Shown here: positions 9,517 to 19,290 of the stretch, in pieces
Layout of the letters: each line of letters starts with the position of its first letter
Position numbering within the stretch: position 1 is the stretch's first letter
Assembly (NCBI RefSeq): GCF_011769525.1
Contig: NZ_CP050440.1
Span: forward strand, 6,015,501 to 6,079,500
Source of the DNA: Tolypothrix sp. PCC 7910
GTDB lineage: Bacteria; Cyanobacteriota; Cyanobacteriia; Cyanobacteriales; Nostocaceae
Direction: 5' to 3'
DNA length: 64,000 nucleotides
Program-made: the position numbers and the translations under genes
The notes under the pieces: generated by a model
The model's database searches: none
What the model saw: the letters and a program-made list of their open reading frames with translations, nothing else
What the model was told of the DNA's origin: nothing

Positions 9517-9637
9517 CTACCAGCCTCCTCTAGAAATTTCTGTTATGTTCTTTTTCTAAGATGTTAGATATGTTATTTGCCAGGTATAATGCCCCGCAAA
9601 TAGATTCTGATTTTAAATTAACAAACATCATCAAAAA

Positions 9638-10147
9638 TCAAGTGGGGTTCTCGCTCGTAGCATGAGTGCAATTTCCGTACTCCCGCAATCCTGATAAACG
9701 AATTATGCTGTCGAGGCCTTCTTCTAAGGTTGGGGGTGCATCCCGTAGCTGACGATGCATTTTGAAGATGACTGCTTCAGGAACCTGGCGATCGCGTTTT
9801 CGATTTCGTGCTAAACACAGCCACACTGGAGTATCTGCCCATAGCGCGGTAATGTGGGTAAAACCGAACCCACGCGCTAGGAGAATAACTTTTCGGCGCT
9901 GGCGGCGCTGGGCATTGGTAGCATCGTAAATCACCGTTTTCCCTTGATTTTTAGCTTGGTGTAATTGCCGCCGAATTTCTCGCCAAATCAGCAGCCAATG
10001 CCCTTGAATCGCTTCATTGCCAAACAACTGCCCCCGAATACTATCTGTAGAAATCAGGTGTATCTGGGGGCATTCTGCAAGCAATTTTTTTACCCAAGTT
10101 GACTTACCGCTACCAGGAAGACCAATCAACAACAAGAGTTTTGTCAT
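9638..10147 (-). CDS. P-loop kinase of the AAA_33 / polynucleotide-kinase-like type
   Basis: A 169-residue protein with a Walker A motif at its very N-terminus (LLIGLPGSGKSTWVKK). DATNAQRRQRRKVILLA resembles the DAT[NF] segment of T4 polynucleotide-kinase-like and zeta-toxin-like kinases, and the lid region is basic (LARNRKRDRQVPEAVI). It probably phosphorylates a nucleic acid end, a nucleoside or another small substrate in the cytoplasm. The 121-base gap to the J-protein gene on the same strand and the 133-base gap to glgC leave it an independent unit. Family assignment is good, substrate unknown. No antitoxin-like partner gene is adjacent, which argues against a zeta-type toxin. Confidence 0.75.
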   Translation of the reverse strand: MTKLLLLIGLPGSGKSTWVKKLLAECPQIHLISTDSIRGQLFGNEAIQGHWLLIWREIRRQLHQAKNQGKTVIYDATNAQRRQRRKVILLARGFGFTHITALWADTPVWLCLARNRKRDRQVPEAVIFKMHRQLRDAPPTLEEGLDSIIRLSGLREYGNCTHATSENPT

Positions 10148-10217
10148 TAGTCATTTGTTGAAAACAAATAATTACCAACAACAGTACACCTGTGGGGAGG
10201 AAATTTCCTGCTAAAGT

Positions 10218-10277
10218 TTGCCTGTCATTAGTCCTTAATCAATAAATCTTGACTAATGACCAATGACCAATGACCAA
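10218..10277. repeat. Tandem AATGACC heptamers
   Basis: ACTAATG/ACCAATG units repeat across the end of the spacer between the P-loop kinase gene and glgC. The same family occurs at 61.6-61.7 kb. Confidence 0.75.
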
Positions 10278-10280
10278 TCA

Positions 10281-11573
10281 CTAAATGATTGTGCCATCAG
10301 GAATTACAGCATTTTTCAACACGACTACAATACCACTGCGGATATAGAAGCCTTGGCTTTCACGATCTGCTTCTTGGACGTTGTCTTTATTGATAATTTT
10401 CACATCACAACCGATGCGAGCGTTTTTATCGATAATCGCACGGCGGATGATGCTATCTGCACAAATACCTACAGAAATCTCATCTGGGACTGTATTGCAT
10501 TGGCGGCGTTCTATCGCAGATTGGTAATAATCGGCACCCATAATTAGGGATTCTTCGATGACAGTACCAGATTCGACGCGCGATCGCACTCCTAAAACTG
10601 AATGTTGAATGCGACAATTTTTCAGTATACAACCTTCACCAATCAAGGATTGGGTAATCTGGCAATCTAACAGCTTAGTGGGAGGCAAGTAACGAGCGCG
10701 GGTGTAAATTGGCGCTTCTTCGTCGTAGAAACTAAAGGGCGGTTGGGGTAATTGCGTCAGGGCTAGATTGGCATTATAAAAGGCTTCAATGGTTCCGATA
10801 TCTTCCCAATAATCATCAAATAAGTAAGCTTGAACGTTGTAATCTTTAGCGGCATCAGGAATAATTTCTTTACCGAAATCTGTACTTTCTAAAGATTCTT
10901 TCAGCAATTTGATCAAAACATCTTTTTTAAAGACATAAATTCCCATTGAGGCAATGTAGGGTTGGCGTTGGGCTTCTTCTGGGCTTAATCCCAGGATTGT
11001 AGTATCAACGCGCATTTGAGCTAAAGCTTCGCCCTTGGGTTTTTCGCTAAAGTCAATTACTCTACCGGATTGATCGATTTTCATCAAGCCGAAATCCGAA
11101 GCGCGGCGATCGTCGATAGGAATAACTGAGAGAGTAATATCGGCACCTGTTTCTCTATGACGTTCGACAAACTCGCGGTAATCCATGCGGTAGAGGTGAT
11201 CGCCAGACAGAATTAGATATTCCTCTGCATCCCATTCTTCCAACAACCAGATGTACTGACGCACAGCATCAGCCGTACCTTGGAACCAATTGGGGTTTTC
11301 TGGTGTTTGCTGTGCTGCTAATACTTCCACAAAGCCTTCACTGAAGCCACTAAAATTGTAGGCACGAGCAATATGGCGATTCAGAGATGCTGAGTTGAAT
11401 TGTGTCAGGACGTAGATTTTAAATATTTCGGAATTTATGCAGTTGCTGACAGGGATATCGATTAAGCGGTACTTTCCTGCCACTGGTACGGCTGGTTTAG
11501 CACGTAGTTTCGTTAACGGGTAAAGGCGAGTACCTGCACCACCACCGAGAATGATTGCTATAACTTTTTTCAC
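10281..11573 (-). CDS. glgC: Glucose-1-phosphate adenylyltransferase
   Basis: A 430-residue enzyme that makes ADP-glucose from glucose-1-phosphate and ATP, the first committed step of glycogen synthesis. The nucleotidyltransferase domain starts [20 protein letters not shown] and contains the substrate segments [12 protein letters not shown] and [11 protein letters not shown]. The C-terminal left-handed beta-helix with hexapeptide repeats runs from about 300 to the end ([25 protein letters not shown]). The start is GTG, with GGGAG seven bases upstream, and the protein then has the length usual in cyanobacteria. In this group the enzyme is activated by 3-phosphoglycerate and inhibited by phosphate. 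The long upstream region (to 12,011) probably holds its promoter. Confidence 0.97.
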   Translation of the reverse strand: MKKVIAIILGGGAGTRLYPLTKLRAKPAVPVAGKYRLIDIPVSNCINSEIFKIYVLTQFNSASLNRHIARAYNFSGFSEGFVEVLAAQQTPENPNWFQGTADAVRQYIWLLEEWDAEEYLILSGDHLYRMDYREFVERHRETGADITLSVIPIDDRRASDFGLMKIDQSGRVIDFSEKPKGEALAQMRVDTTILGLSPEEAQRQPYIASMGIYVFKKDVLIKLLKESLESTDFGKEIIPDAAKDYNVQAYLFDDYWEDIGTIEAFYNANLALTQLPQPPFSFYDEEAPIYTRARYLPPTKLLDCQITQSLIGEGCILKNCRIQHSVLGVRSRVESGTVIEESLIMGADYYQSAIERRQCNTVPDEISVGICADSIIRRAIIDKNARIGCDVKIINKDNVQEADRESQGFYIRSGIVVVLKNAVIPDGTII

Positions 11574-12011
11574 AAAATGTCTCCCGACTGCCTTTCAACT
11601 CTCACCTTAAGTTTAGGACTGTCTGCCACCATAGGTAAGGGGGGATCAAAGATTATCGTTAGTGAATTTTACAGAATCCTGCCGGTGATATATGTCGCTG
11701 CCAATAAATAGCACATCAAAAGGTATGTATTGATTAACACCCAGGAAAAAGATGCGATCGCCAATCAAGTTTGACAACTCGGCAATCTCTCTATTTCACA
11801 ACTTAGCTTTTTTTAACAAAACCCAATTTCTCAGACAGTAAGCCTTACTATGCCCCAGGTTTTACAAAGAACAAAGTAGCTACTTATAGTTTTAAGAAAA
11901 ATTGTCAAATTCTGTTCACAATATTCTTGCTTAGCCTTTGCCAACTCTTAATATGCAGTGTTTAACTGTATAGAAACATAGCTAATAAGAGTGCGATCGC
12001 TAAATAGTAAA
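11574..12011. other. 438-base spacer, probable glgC promoter region
   Basis: No open frame of note and no hairpin with a T-run. Two HIP1 octamers (about 11,754 and 11,992) lie here. It should carry the promoter of glgC and the 3' end of the small minus-strand gene upstream; no specific motif could be named. Confidence 0.5.
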
Positions 12012-12311
12012 TTAAACACCCAATTTACGAAAATTTAACCTGGTGTTAACTAAATGTAATTTCTGGGATAACTTGAGATATTGTACCCAAGGTTGTTCGG
12101 ATAACTGGGCAATGGCATTAGCGGAAAGGGTTGCTGTAAAAGTATCTTTTCCCGGAATTACACCAGCTACATTAAGATTTTCTAAGACAGCAGTTGCGTC
12201 CGAATCTAAAATAGGTTTGGTGTGGATAAATACTGTCAAACTTGGTGTTTCTGGGTCTGATACATCATTAAGGGCTGTGGCTAGGGCAGCATCTAGCTTC
12301 TGATAATTCAT
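12012..12311 (-). CDS. Small protein resembling a subtilase prodomain (I9-like inhibitor candidate)
   Basis: A 99-residue cytoplasmic protein without a signal peptide. Its C-terminal half reads like a peptidase I9 propeptide: FTATLSANAIAQLSEQPWVQ is the strand-helix segment, followed by YLKLSQKLHL. Residues 70-87 align without gaps with residues 88-105 of the subtilase at 13.4-15.1 kb (LSExxxxQxxKxSxKLHL shared, 10 or 11 of 18 identical). The N-termini also align (KLxxxLxxAxxD in both). Prodomains of subtilases act as folding chaperones and tight inhibitors, so this may be a free-standing inhibitor of that protease. The start is ATG 12311, with AAGGA seven bases before it, rather than a TTG two codons upstream. 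That the gene is real is likely; its role is inference. Confidence 0.7.
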   Translation of the reverse strand: MNYQKLDAALATALNDVSDPETPSLTVFIHTKPILDSDATAVLENLNVAGVIPGKDTFTATLSANAIAQLSEQPWVQYLKLSQKLHLVNTRLNFRKLGV

Positions 12312-12759
12312 AAGCAAATCCTTGGTAATTAAGAAAGGCGATTTTGATTTTTACCTATCTTATTACCAACCTATCAAATTTATCGGTTTTAATTACCTAC
12401 CCTTATACAGACGTAATATACACTTGCCTACGTCTAATTACAGATTTTAATTGTGTCTTCTGTACAAAATAAAATGCAGACTTAAGCGCTTGATAACATC
12501 TACTGTGACTCAAGAGAGGAACAGGAAGGTTAGCATACTAGTCTTTTTTGCAACCCAGTTTCCTAAGTATATTGGTAGGCTATGAAAGCTGCTTATTCAC
12601 AATCTAGAAGTCATAGGTATTAACCCTGCATTTGAACAACTCTGTCAAAAGATTGATGGAGCATTCTTTACAGTTCGTAACATTTAATAAGAACCTGACA
12701 AATGAGTTCACAGCAGATTGAACTCCGCTAGATTTCTATTGAAATAGCAGGGAAATATT
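12312..12759. other. 448-base spacer between divergent small genes
   Basis: It holds the promoters of the small prodomain-like gene (minus) and of the DUF2267-type gene (plus). No convincing open frame, hairpin terminator or repeat family was seen. Confidence 0.45.
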
Positions 12760-13209
12760 ATGACAAGTCAATCACAAAAACAGCCATCATTCCTTGACAA
12801 AGTATTAGAACGGAGTAGTTTGCAATCGCTCAATGATGCTCAACGGGCAACTAATATAGTGTTCCGAATTTTGCGGGACATGATGTTAAATAAAACAAGT
12901 GATCAAATTGAAAAGGATCTCAAAGAAAGAACACCTGAATCTGAGCAGGAAGTGATAGACCTATGGCAAGATCCTAACGTTATGGTTGCTTTTTTCAGCC
13001 GAATTAGTCCTGTACAAAAGCTACATATTAAGCCAGGAACCTTTATGCTGCGCCTACAACAAGAAGGTGCTTTACCGGATGGGGTGCGTCCAGAGGAAGT
13101 TACCAAGGCAGTGTTCTCAGCTACTAGAGAAATTTTATCTCCAGAACGGAACAAAGAAATTGCTGCATTACTTCCAGGTGAAATTCAGCAAATTTGGGAG
13201 GGTGCTTGA
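12760..13209 (+). CDS. DUF2267-like conserved hypothetical protein
   Basis: A 149-residue helical, cytoplasmic protein with no cysteines, no signal peptide and no membrane segment. The segment RATNIVFRILRDMMLNKTSDQIEKDLKERTPE, and a second helical pair near the C-terminus (RPEEVTKAVFSATREILSPERNKEIAALLP), are reminiscent of DUF2267, which has two such helix pairs. The match is weaker than for the gene at 59.1 kb. AGGGA lies seven bases before the ATG. It lies between two minus-strand genes, the subtilase and its prodomain-like relative, on the opposite strand. Function unknown; in other bacteria DUF2267 genes often sit in stress-related clusters. Confidence 0.65.
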   Translation: MTSQSQKQPSFLDKVLERSSLQSLNDAQRATNIVFRILRDMMLNKTSDQIEKDLKERTPESEQEVIDLWQDPNVMVAFFSRISPVQKLHIKPGTFMLRLQQEGALPDGVRPEEVTKAVFSATREILSPERNKEIAALLPGEIQQIWEGA

Positions 13210-13303
13210 TTATTTTTAGGTAGCAGATTTAAGCTCAAGCAAGCTCGAAATTATCTATGTTTTTAAGGTAGGCGATCGCCCATCCTAAAACCTGTGATTT
13301 ACT

Positions 13304-13338
13304 TTTTGGATGTCATTGGCTCTCAATGACATCCAAAA
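13304..13338. terminator. Strong hairpin between convergent genes
   Basis: TTTTGGATGTCATT and AATGACATCCAAAA form a perfect 14-base stem with a seven-base loop, 95 bases after the DUF2267-like gene. It is the best terminator candidate for that gene even though no long T-run follows. Confidence 0.6.
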
Positions 13339-13357
13339 GGTATTTAGTGAAATAAAA

Positions 13358-13390
13358 AAATCGAGTTCTCAACTTGGATCAACTCGATTT
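13358..13390 (-). terminator. Terminator of the subtilase gene
   Basis: AAATCGAGTT and AACTCGATTT form a perfect ten-base stem. On the minus strand the stem runs into TTTTTTTATT, 19 bases after the subtilase stop codon. Confidence 0.8.
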
Positions 13391-13408
13391 AAGCAAATGA
13401 TTATTCAA

Positions 13409-15136
13409 CTACAAATTTGCGGCATCAATCACCCCAAAACCCCATTTACTATCAAAAGTTCCTGGGGGTTTACCAGGAATAGAACTGTTTTTACGTAGTA
13501 ATTCTTTTACTGTCTTTGGGTCAAGTTTAGGATCACGTTCTAAGAGTAATGCTACTAAACCAGTAACGAATGGTGTCGCCATACTAGTACCAGCCATCGC
13601 CACAAATTTAGAATTGAGCATCATGGAGCGATCAAGACTAGCATTAGCAGACAGAGCAGAAACAATCATCGCTCCTGGTGCGGCTACATCCGGCTTTTGG
13701 GCATCATTACGCAGTGGCCCTTCACTACTGAACTCAGACATGGTATCCACTTCTAAGCCCATATCTCGCACTTGATTATCAATATCTGTGTACTGTACTT
13801 TTGTGGTATAAGCTGCAACTGTAATTGCGCTACTAGCAGCGCCCGGAGAGCCAATTTTTACGGCATCCTTAACACTTTTACCTGTAAAGAAAACTGAGGA
13901 ATGATCGTCAAGCGCCCATACATCTAAGCGTGTGGCAGTTGCACTAGTATTCCGTACTCTTAACTGCCAAATACCTCCCATAACTGGCGAAGGGCCATTA
14001 CCTCGAATTTGCACAAAGAAATTGTGGTCACCGTTGCCTTTATCTGGCGCTGGTGTCACAATTTCTACCCGCGAATCGGGTAATTGATATTCCTGGGTGG
14101 GATTACCGTCAGTGATGATTTTTTGATAGGGGGTGACGAAACCATTAGGACTCCGCAGCGATATTTCTAATTCACTGTCGGCATCATACCAACCGTTTAA
14201 CCAAACTATGCCTACTTGATTTAAAGGCACATTAAAGCGCATACTGGCTGACTTTTTCGCAGCTATATTGGTTTGTCCGTGAATGTTGTCGTTCCCTTCG
14301 TTACCCGCAGCACAGCAAACAATTCTGCCAGGCCCTGTTTCCGCGTCAATAATTCGAGAAAGGGAGTCGCTTCCATCATGGGCATCAGCGTGTCCACCCA
14401 AGCTCATATTTAACACTACTGGCCGTCCCAAATCTGTTGCTACACGAAAAACATAGCGCACAGCATCGGCAATATGGGCATCCTGTAAGTCTGACTTAAC
14501 GATGACTAATTCTGCTTCTGGTGCAACACCTGCAAAAGTTCCATCTGCACCAGCCGCAATTCCGGCAACATGGGTACCATGACCGTCAGTATCTTGAGAG
14601 ACGGTCATTTGTTCGCCTGTAAATTCAGCCCCGTACTCACCTTCTTTGACTCCTGGCCCTGGAAGAGTTTGATCCCAAATGCGTAAAATCCGCCCAGCAA
14701 AGGCAGGATGTTTTGGATCAATGCCACTATCGACAATCCCAATGAGTACTCCCTTACCAGTCAATCCCGTTTTGTTTTTAAATTCTGGCAATTTCACCTT
14801 TCCAGGTGCCACATCCATCCGCAGATGTAGTTTGCGTGAAGGTTTGATGCGCTGAATCACATCTTCTTCTGATAAAGGATCTAAAGCCTGTAGCGGTAAA
14901 AACGCTGTCCGCACACTACCAGAAGCCTGATTAACACGAATGCCATATTGTTCTAAATGGCTTAAGTCTGCATCAGGTTCGCAGTAGAGAAAAACAATAC
15001 TCTTAGTAGGCTTGACAGGACTTTTATGGGCAATTATGCCAAGCGATCGCTTATGTGTGGTTAAAGCTTGCTCTCCTTCATTTTCATAATCTTGATAGGC
15101 CAACAGTAGCCCCGGAGAGAGTTTTTCGTGTCTCAT
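13409..15136 (-). CDS. Intracellular subtilisin-like serine protease (S8)
   Basis: A 575-residue protease with the full catalytic triad: Asp136 in GIVDSGIDPKHPAF, His186 in DGHGTHVAGIAAG and Ser518 in AGTSMATPFVTG; the oxyanion Asn is in CCAAGNEGND. There is no signal peptide, so it should act in the cytoplasm. Residues about 46-108 before the catalytic domain look like an I9-type prodomain, ending LSEEDVIQRIKPSRKLHL. An inserted beta-rich segment at about 310-400 separates the Asn and Ser blocks. The start is ATG 15136, with GGAG seven bases upstream, not the GTG four codons earlier. The 99-residue protein at 12.0-12.3 kb resembles its prodomain. Substrate unknown; calcium-dependent intracellular proteolysis is one possibility for this group. 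Confidence 0.92.
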   Translation of the reverse strand: MRHEKLSPGLLLAYQDYENEGEQALTTHKRSLGIIAHKSPVKPTKSIVFLYCEPDADLSHLEQYGIRVNQASGSVRTAFLPLQALDPLSEEDVIQRIKPSRKLHLRMDVAPGKVKLPEFKNKTGLTGKGVLIGIVDSGIDPKHPAFAGRILRIWDQTLPGPGVKEGEYGAEFTGEQMTVSQDTDGHGTHVAGIAAGADGTFAGVAPEAELVIVKSDLQDAHIADAVRYVFRVATDLGRPVVLNMSLGGHADAHDGSDSLSRIIDAETGPGRIVCCAAGNEGNDNIHGQTNIAAKKSASMRFNVPLNQVGIVWLNGWYDADSELEISLRSPNGFVTPYQKIITDGNPTQEYQLPDSRVEIVTPAPDKGNGDHNFFVQIRGNGPSPVMGGIWQLRVRNTSATATRLDVWALDDHSSVFFTGKSVKDAVKIGSPGAASSAITVAAYTTKVQYTDIDNQVRDMGLEVDTMSEFSSEGPLRNDAQKPDVAAPGAMIVSALSANASLDRSMMLNSKFVAMAGTSMATPFVTGLVALLLERDPKLDPKTVKELLRKNSSIPGKPPGTFDSKWGFGVIDAANL

Positions 15137-15207
15137 TTTTTTCTCCACGTCTATGTGTTTTCCCGATAATTAATGTATTGATTTTAGTAGTCTCAGTTGT
15201 TTTAGCA

Positions 15208-15363
15208 CATAAGGTTGGGACTGGGGACTGGGGATTGGGGATAAGGGAGCAGAGGAGGCAGAGGAAGCAGAGGAGAAATAATTAATGACAAACACCAAAC
15301 ACCAAAACCCCCAATTACCAATTACCAATTACCGATGCCCAATGCCCAATGCCCCATGCCCCA
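15208..15363. repeat. Tandem heptamer repeats (STRR type)
   Basis: GGGACTG/GGGATTG, GCAGAGGA, then CACCAAA, CCAATTA and GCCCAAT units run through the spacer between the DUF3288 gene and the subtilase gene. Confidence 0.8.
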
Positions 15364-15367
15364 TTAC

Positions 15368-15664
15368 CTAATTCCAATCTTGCTCTTCTTTCTTGCCGCG
15401 ACTTTTATAAATTCCACCGACATCATGAAGTTGACGAGTCTTAGCAAATAATTCAGCTTCGGTCAAACCCCAATGCTGTAAGACTTTATTTAAGTCTTGC
15501 TGAATATCTCTAGCACCGGGAAAGCCTTGATACCGTATCCACAACCGAGCCAGTTCTGCTAAATTATAATCTGTCGCCTCTTGAGCTAGTAAAATATCAA
15601 TAGTGGGGCGATCGCGGTTGTGCAGGGGATGCTGTTGATCTTTACCGCCAGATGCTTCAGTCAT
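15368..15664 (-). CDS. DUF3288 family protein
   Basis: A 98-residue cytoplasmic protein of a family known mainly from cyanobacteria. Recognisable family segments are KDQQHPLHNRDRPTIDILL, ATDYNLAELARLWIRYQGFP and LNKVLQHWGLTEAELFAKTR. The frame stays open further upstream, but ATG 15664 has AGGA seven bases before it and gives the normal family length; the upstream extension (42 residues) is not part of the family. Function unknown. It is divergent from clpC, sharing about 290 bases, and followed on its own strand by a repeat-filled spacer. Confidence 0.85.
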   Translation of the reverse strand: MTEASGGKDQQHPLHNRDRPTIDILLAQEATDYNLAELARLWIRYQGFPGARDIQQDLNKVLQHWGLTEAELFAKTRQLHDVGGIYKSRGKKEEQDWN

Positions 15665-15953
15665 AGTAAATCCTAGTTCTGATTCTTGAGTTTTAAGTCT
15701 ATCTGAGAGCAACGGTACAGAAAAGACCTCTAGAAAATCAGCAATCTCTGTCAAAATTGCTACTAATACCGGAAACCTGACGAAACTCACTATTCCTACT
15801 GACGGCTACCACACCTTAACTCTTACGGCTCTCACTACTGTCGTTCAACTTTAAATAAAGATACATTGTCATTAAGAAAATACATGAAACTTTAGATGAG
15901 GGTGATATATTATTTCACCCAAAGTCCAAGCAGCAAGGGAGCAATAACCCGCT

Positions 15954-18404
15954 ATGTTTGAACACTTCACTTCCGAAGCAATTAAAGTAATTATGCTAGC
16001 TCAGGAGGAGGCACGTCGCCTGGGACACAACTTTGTAGGAACAGAGCAAATTCTCCTCGGGCTGATGGGAGAAGGAACTGGGGTTGCTGCTAAAGTGCTG
16101 ACCGAATTGGGCGTTACTCTTAAAGAAGCACGTCGAGAGGTTGAAAAAATTATTGGTAGGGGTTCTGGGTTTGTACCACCAGAAATTCCTTTTACTCCTA
16201 AAGTAAAAAGCCTCTTTGAGCAATCATTTAAAGAAGCCCATAGTTTGGGGCACAATTACATTAATACAGAACACTTACTTTTAGGTTTAACCGAGGCTGG
16301 TGAAGGTGTCGCCGCCAAAGTACTGCAAAATCTGGGGGTTGACCTAAAAAGCGTCCGCACTGCTGTAGTTCGCCATTTAGGTGACAACACCACAGTTTTC
16401 GCCGCAGGTAATAGTGGTCAAAAGCACACCCAAACTCTCAGCCTGGAAGAATTTGGCAGAAATCTCACAAAACTAGCACAAGAAGGCAGACTTGATCCCA
16501 TTGTCGGCCGCGATAAAGAAATTGAACGTGCAATTCAAATTCTCGGACGTAGAACTAAAAGCAATCCTGTCTTGATTGGGGAACCCGGCGTTGGTAAAAC
16601 TGCGATCGCCGAAGGTCTAGCTCAACGCATTATCAATCAAGATGTGCCGGAAGTTCTGCAAGACAAGCAAGTTATCAGCCTTGATATGGGCTTGTTGGTT
16701 GCGGGAACTCGCTTCCGTGGGGACTTTGAAGAACGCATCAAGAAAATCGTTGATGAAATTCGCTCTGTCGGCAATATCATCCTGGTAATTGATGAAATTC
16801 ACACATTAGTTGGTGCTGGGGGTACAGAAGGCGGTTTAGATGCAGCCAATATCCTCAAACCTGCTTTAGCTAGAGGTGAATTGCAATGTGTGGGCGCAAC
16901 CACCTTGGATGAATATCGTCAGCACATCGAACGGGATGCAGCCCTAGAGCGGCGTTTCCAACCGATTATGGTTGGTGAACCGACTGTAGAAGAAACTATC
17001 GAAATTCTCTACGGCTTGCGGGGAGCTTACGAGCAACACCATAAAGTGACAATTTCCGACACAGCTGTAATAGCCGCAGCCGAATTGTCAGACCGCTATA
17101 TTAGCGATCGCTTCTTACCTGATAAAGCCATAGACTTGATCGATGAAGCAGGTTCTCGCGTCCGCTTGAGGAACTCGCAGTTATCTTCTAACAAAGAACT
17201 CAAGCGCGAACTCGCTGGCGTGACCAAAGCTAAAGAAGAAGCTGTCAGAGTCCAAGATTTTGACAAAGCAGGTAACCTACGCGATCAAGAGTTGGAACTG
17301 CAAAACAAACTCTACGCTGAGTCAGAAGCGGGAACAGCTAAAACTCCCGTTGTCGATGAAGAAGACATTGCCCAAATTGTCGCTTCCTGGACTGGTGTAC
17401 CAGTCAACAAGCTCACAGAATCAGAATCTGAGCTACTGTTGCACTTGGAAGATACACTGCATCAACGCCTCATCGGTCAAGAACAAGCAGTTACCGCCGT
17501 ATCTCGAGCCATCCGTCGCGCCAGAGTTGGGTTAAAGAACCCCAATCGCCCCATCGCCAGCTTTATCTTCTCCGGCCCCACAGGTGTTGGTAAGACAGAA
17601 TTGGCTAAAGCCTTAGCAGCTTACTTCTTTGGCTCCGAAGAAGCCATGATTCGCCTGGATATGTCCGAATACATGGAAAGCCATACAGTATCTAAGCTGA
17701 TTGGTTCACCTCCAGGTTATGTAGGCTACGACGAAGGCGGACAACTAACAGAAGCAGTGCGGCGCAAACCATACACAGTGCTGCTATTTGATGAAATCGA
17801 AAAAGCGCACCCCGATGTATTCAATATGCTGCTGCAACTCTTGGATGACGGACACCTTACCGATGCGAAAGGTCGGAAAGTGGACTTCAAGAACACCTTA
17901 ATTATCTTGACCTCTAATATCGGTTCCAAGGTAATTGAAAAAGGTGGCGGTGGATTAGGCTTCGACTTCGACAATGCAGCCGATGCTAGTTACAACCGCA
18001 TCCGTAGCTTGGTTAACGAAGAACTCAAAGCTTACTTCCGTCCAGAGTTCCTCAACCGTCTTGATGAGATTATCGTCTTCACCCAGCTTTCTAAGGGTGA
18101 AGTTACACAAATTGCCGATATCTTATTACGCGAAGTTGCAGGTCGCTTGACAGAAAAAGGCATTACTTTAGAAGTGAGCGATCGCTTCAAAGAACTGGTA
18201 GTACAAGAAGGCTACAACCCCAGTTACGGTGCAAGACCGTTACGTCGAGCAATTATGCGCCTGTTGGAAGATTCTCTTGCGGAAGCGCTACTGTCTGGTC
18301 AAATCACCAATGGCGACACTGCAATTGTGGATGTTGACGACGACGGTCAAGTGCAAGTCCGTAAATCTGAACAACGCGAATTACTCTTGGCAAATGTTGG
18401 CTAA
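15954..18404 (+). CDS. clpC: ClpC, Hsp100 unfoldase of the Clp protease
   Basis: An 816-residue AAA+ ATPase that unfolds substrates and feeds them to the ClpP proteolytic core in the cytoplasm or stroma-like space. Two N-terminal Clp repeats cover residues about 1-145 ([39 protein letters not shown]). AAA1 has Walker [10 protein letters not shown] and Walker [14 protein letters not shown]-like middle segment ([19 protein letters not shown]) marks ClpC rather than ClpB. AAA2 has GPTGVGKTE and [15 protein letters not shown]. The C-terminal part carries the LGF loop (GGGLGFDF) used by ClpC/ClpA for ClpP docking. Sequence and length match the essential cyanobacterial enzyme. The gene is monocistronic, with a terminator 122 bases downstream. 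Confidence 0.98.
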   Translation: MFEHFTSEAIKVIMLAQEEARRLGHNFVGTEQILLGLMGEGTGVAAKVLTELGVTLKEARREVEKIIGRGSGFVPPEIPFTPKVKSLFEQSFKEAHSLGHNYINTEHLLLGLTEAGEGVAAKVLQNLGVDLKSVRTAVVRHLGDNTTVFAAGNSGQKHTQTLSLEEFGRNLTKLAQEGRLDPIVGRDKEIERAIQILGRRTKSNPVLIGEPGVGKTAIAEGLAQRIINQDVPEVLQDKQVISLDMGLLVAGTRFRGDFEERIKKIVDEIRSVGNIILVIDEIHTLVGAGGTEGGLDAANILKPALARGELQCVGATTLDEYRQHIERDAALERRFQPIMVGEPTVEETIEILYGLRGAYEQHHKVTISDTAVIAAAELSDRYISDRFLPDKAIDLIDEAGSRVRLRNSQLSSNKELKRELAGVTKAKEEAVRVQDFDKAGNLRDQELELQNKLYAESEAGTAKTPVVDEEDIAQIVASWTGVPVNKLTESESELLLHLEDTLHQRLIGQEQAVTAVSRAIRRARVGLKNPNRPIASFIFSGPTGVGKTELAKALAAYFFGSEEAMIRLDMSEYMESHTVSKLIGSPPGYVGYDEGGQLTEAVRRKPYTVLLFDEIEKAHPDVFNMLLQLLDDGHLTDAKGRKVDFKNTLIILTSNIGSKVIEKGGGGLGFDFDNAADASYNRIRSLVNEELKAYFRPEFLNRLDEIIVFTQLSKGEVTQIADILLREVAGRLTEKGITLEVSDRFKELVVQEGYNPSYGARPLRRAIMRLLEDSLAEALLSGQITNGDTAIVDVDDDGQVQVRKSEQRELLLANVG

Positions 18405-18525
18405 TATTTATACCATGTCACTTTTGCGGTAAGATAGGAGAACTATTGCAATCCTGCCTGCCGCAGAGAAAGCAAGAGAGGAGTATTCTTGACAAAAATG
18501 TAGTGAAATGGTAATAGCTCTTTAA

Positions 18526-18555
18526 AACTCTGGTAGTAATACCAGGGTTTTTTTT
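18526..18555 (+). terminator. Rho-independent terminator downstream of clpC
   Basis: AACTCTGGTA-GTAA-TACCAGGGTT forms a ten-base stem with one G-T pair, followed by a run of eight T beyond the arm. It lies 122 bases after the clpC stop; the 120 bases between could be a long 3' untranslated region or a small RNA. Confidence 0.85.
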
Positions 18556-18646
18556 ACGGGCTTATTTAATTAGATGACTAACGCCAATAGATTTAGGGTA
18601 GAGCGTGGAATAATATAAACGTGAATGGGCAGATTGGACTCACACT

Positions 18647-19222
18647 ATGACCCAAGCCAAACAGCAGTTTCAAAGCTTTGAAGAGTACCTGACCTACGAT
18701 GATGGAACGGAGAAGCTGTATGAGCTATTTAACGGAGAGTTGATCGAAGTGCCGCCAGAATCAGGAAAAAATATTGCGATCGCGGTTTTCTTGCTGCTAA
18801 AATTTGCTGCCATCGTCGGTCATCTGAGAGTAAGACCCCACGGGCTAGAATTAGAAGTACGCGGAGAACCGCGAAATCGTTACCCTGATTTAACTATTAT
18901 CCGCACTGAACATATTCAGCAGTTAGAGCAACGTAATACTCTTAGACTGTCAATGGCTCCCCCTTTGCTTGTGATTGAAATCGTCAGTCCTGGTGAGTTA
19001 CAGCGTGACCGAGACTACATAGCCAAACGCATACAATATCAGGATCGAGAAATTCCTGAATACTGGATAGTAGATCCCCAACTGGAAACAGTTTTAATCT
19101 TAGAACTTACTGGTAATGTTTACACAGAATTCAATACTTTTAAAGGTGAAAATCGCATCTGTTCGCCCTTATTTGGGGAACTTGAACTGACAACAAATCA
19201 AATATTTACAGCCAGCAATTAA
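18647..19222 (+). CDS. Uma2 family (DUF820) putative endonuclease
   Basis: A 191-residue member of the Uma2 branch of the PD-(D/E)xK fold. The expected landmarks are there: the N-terminal FEEYLTYDDGTEKLYELFNG, the Asp in NRYPDLTII, the Glu/Val segment LLVIEIVSPGE and the EYWIVDPQLETV strand near the C-terminus. The family is greatly expanded in Nostocales and its biological role is unsettled; some members sit near mobile elements. No signal peptide. It is followed by a second Uma2 gene on the same strand after 68 bases, so the two may be co-transcribed. Confidence 0.88.
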   Translation: MTQAKQQFQSFEEYLTYDDGTEKLYELFNGELIEVPPESGKNIAIAVFLLLKFAAIVGHLRVRPHGLELEVRGEPRNRYPDLTIIRTEHIQQLEQRNTLRLSMAPPLLVIEIVSPGELQRDRDYIAKRIQYQDREIPEYWIVDPQLETVLILELTGNVYTEFNTFKGENRICSPLFGELELTTNQIFTASN

Positions 19223-19290
19223 AGTGATATCAATTAATTGCGTTAAACTGAAATTTATCTGTTATTGATAGTTGTAACTCCTAATTGATT

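Noticed and set aside
9638-10147. P-loop kinase considered as a zeta-type toxin
   Set aside because: No epsilon-like antitoxin gene is adjacent, and the basic lid and DAT motif fit a polynucleotide-kinase-like enzyme at least as well.
10263-10547. Plus-strand open frame antisense to the end of glgC
   Set aside because: Overlaps a certain gene on the other strand and shows no family resemblance.
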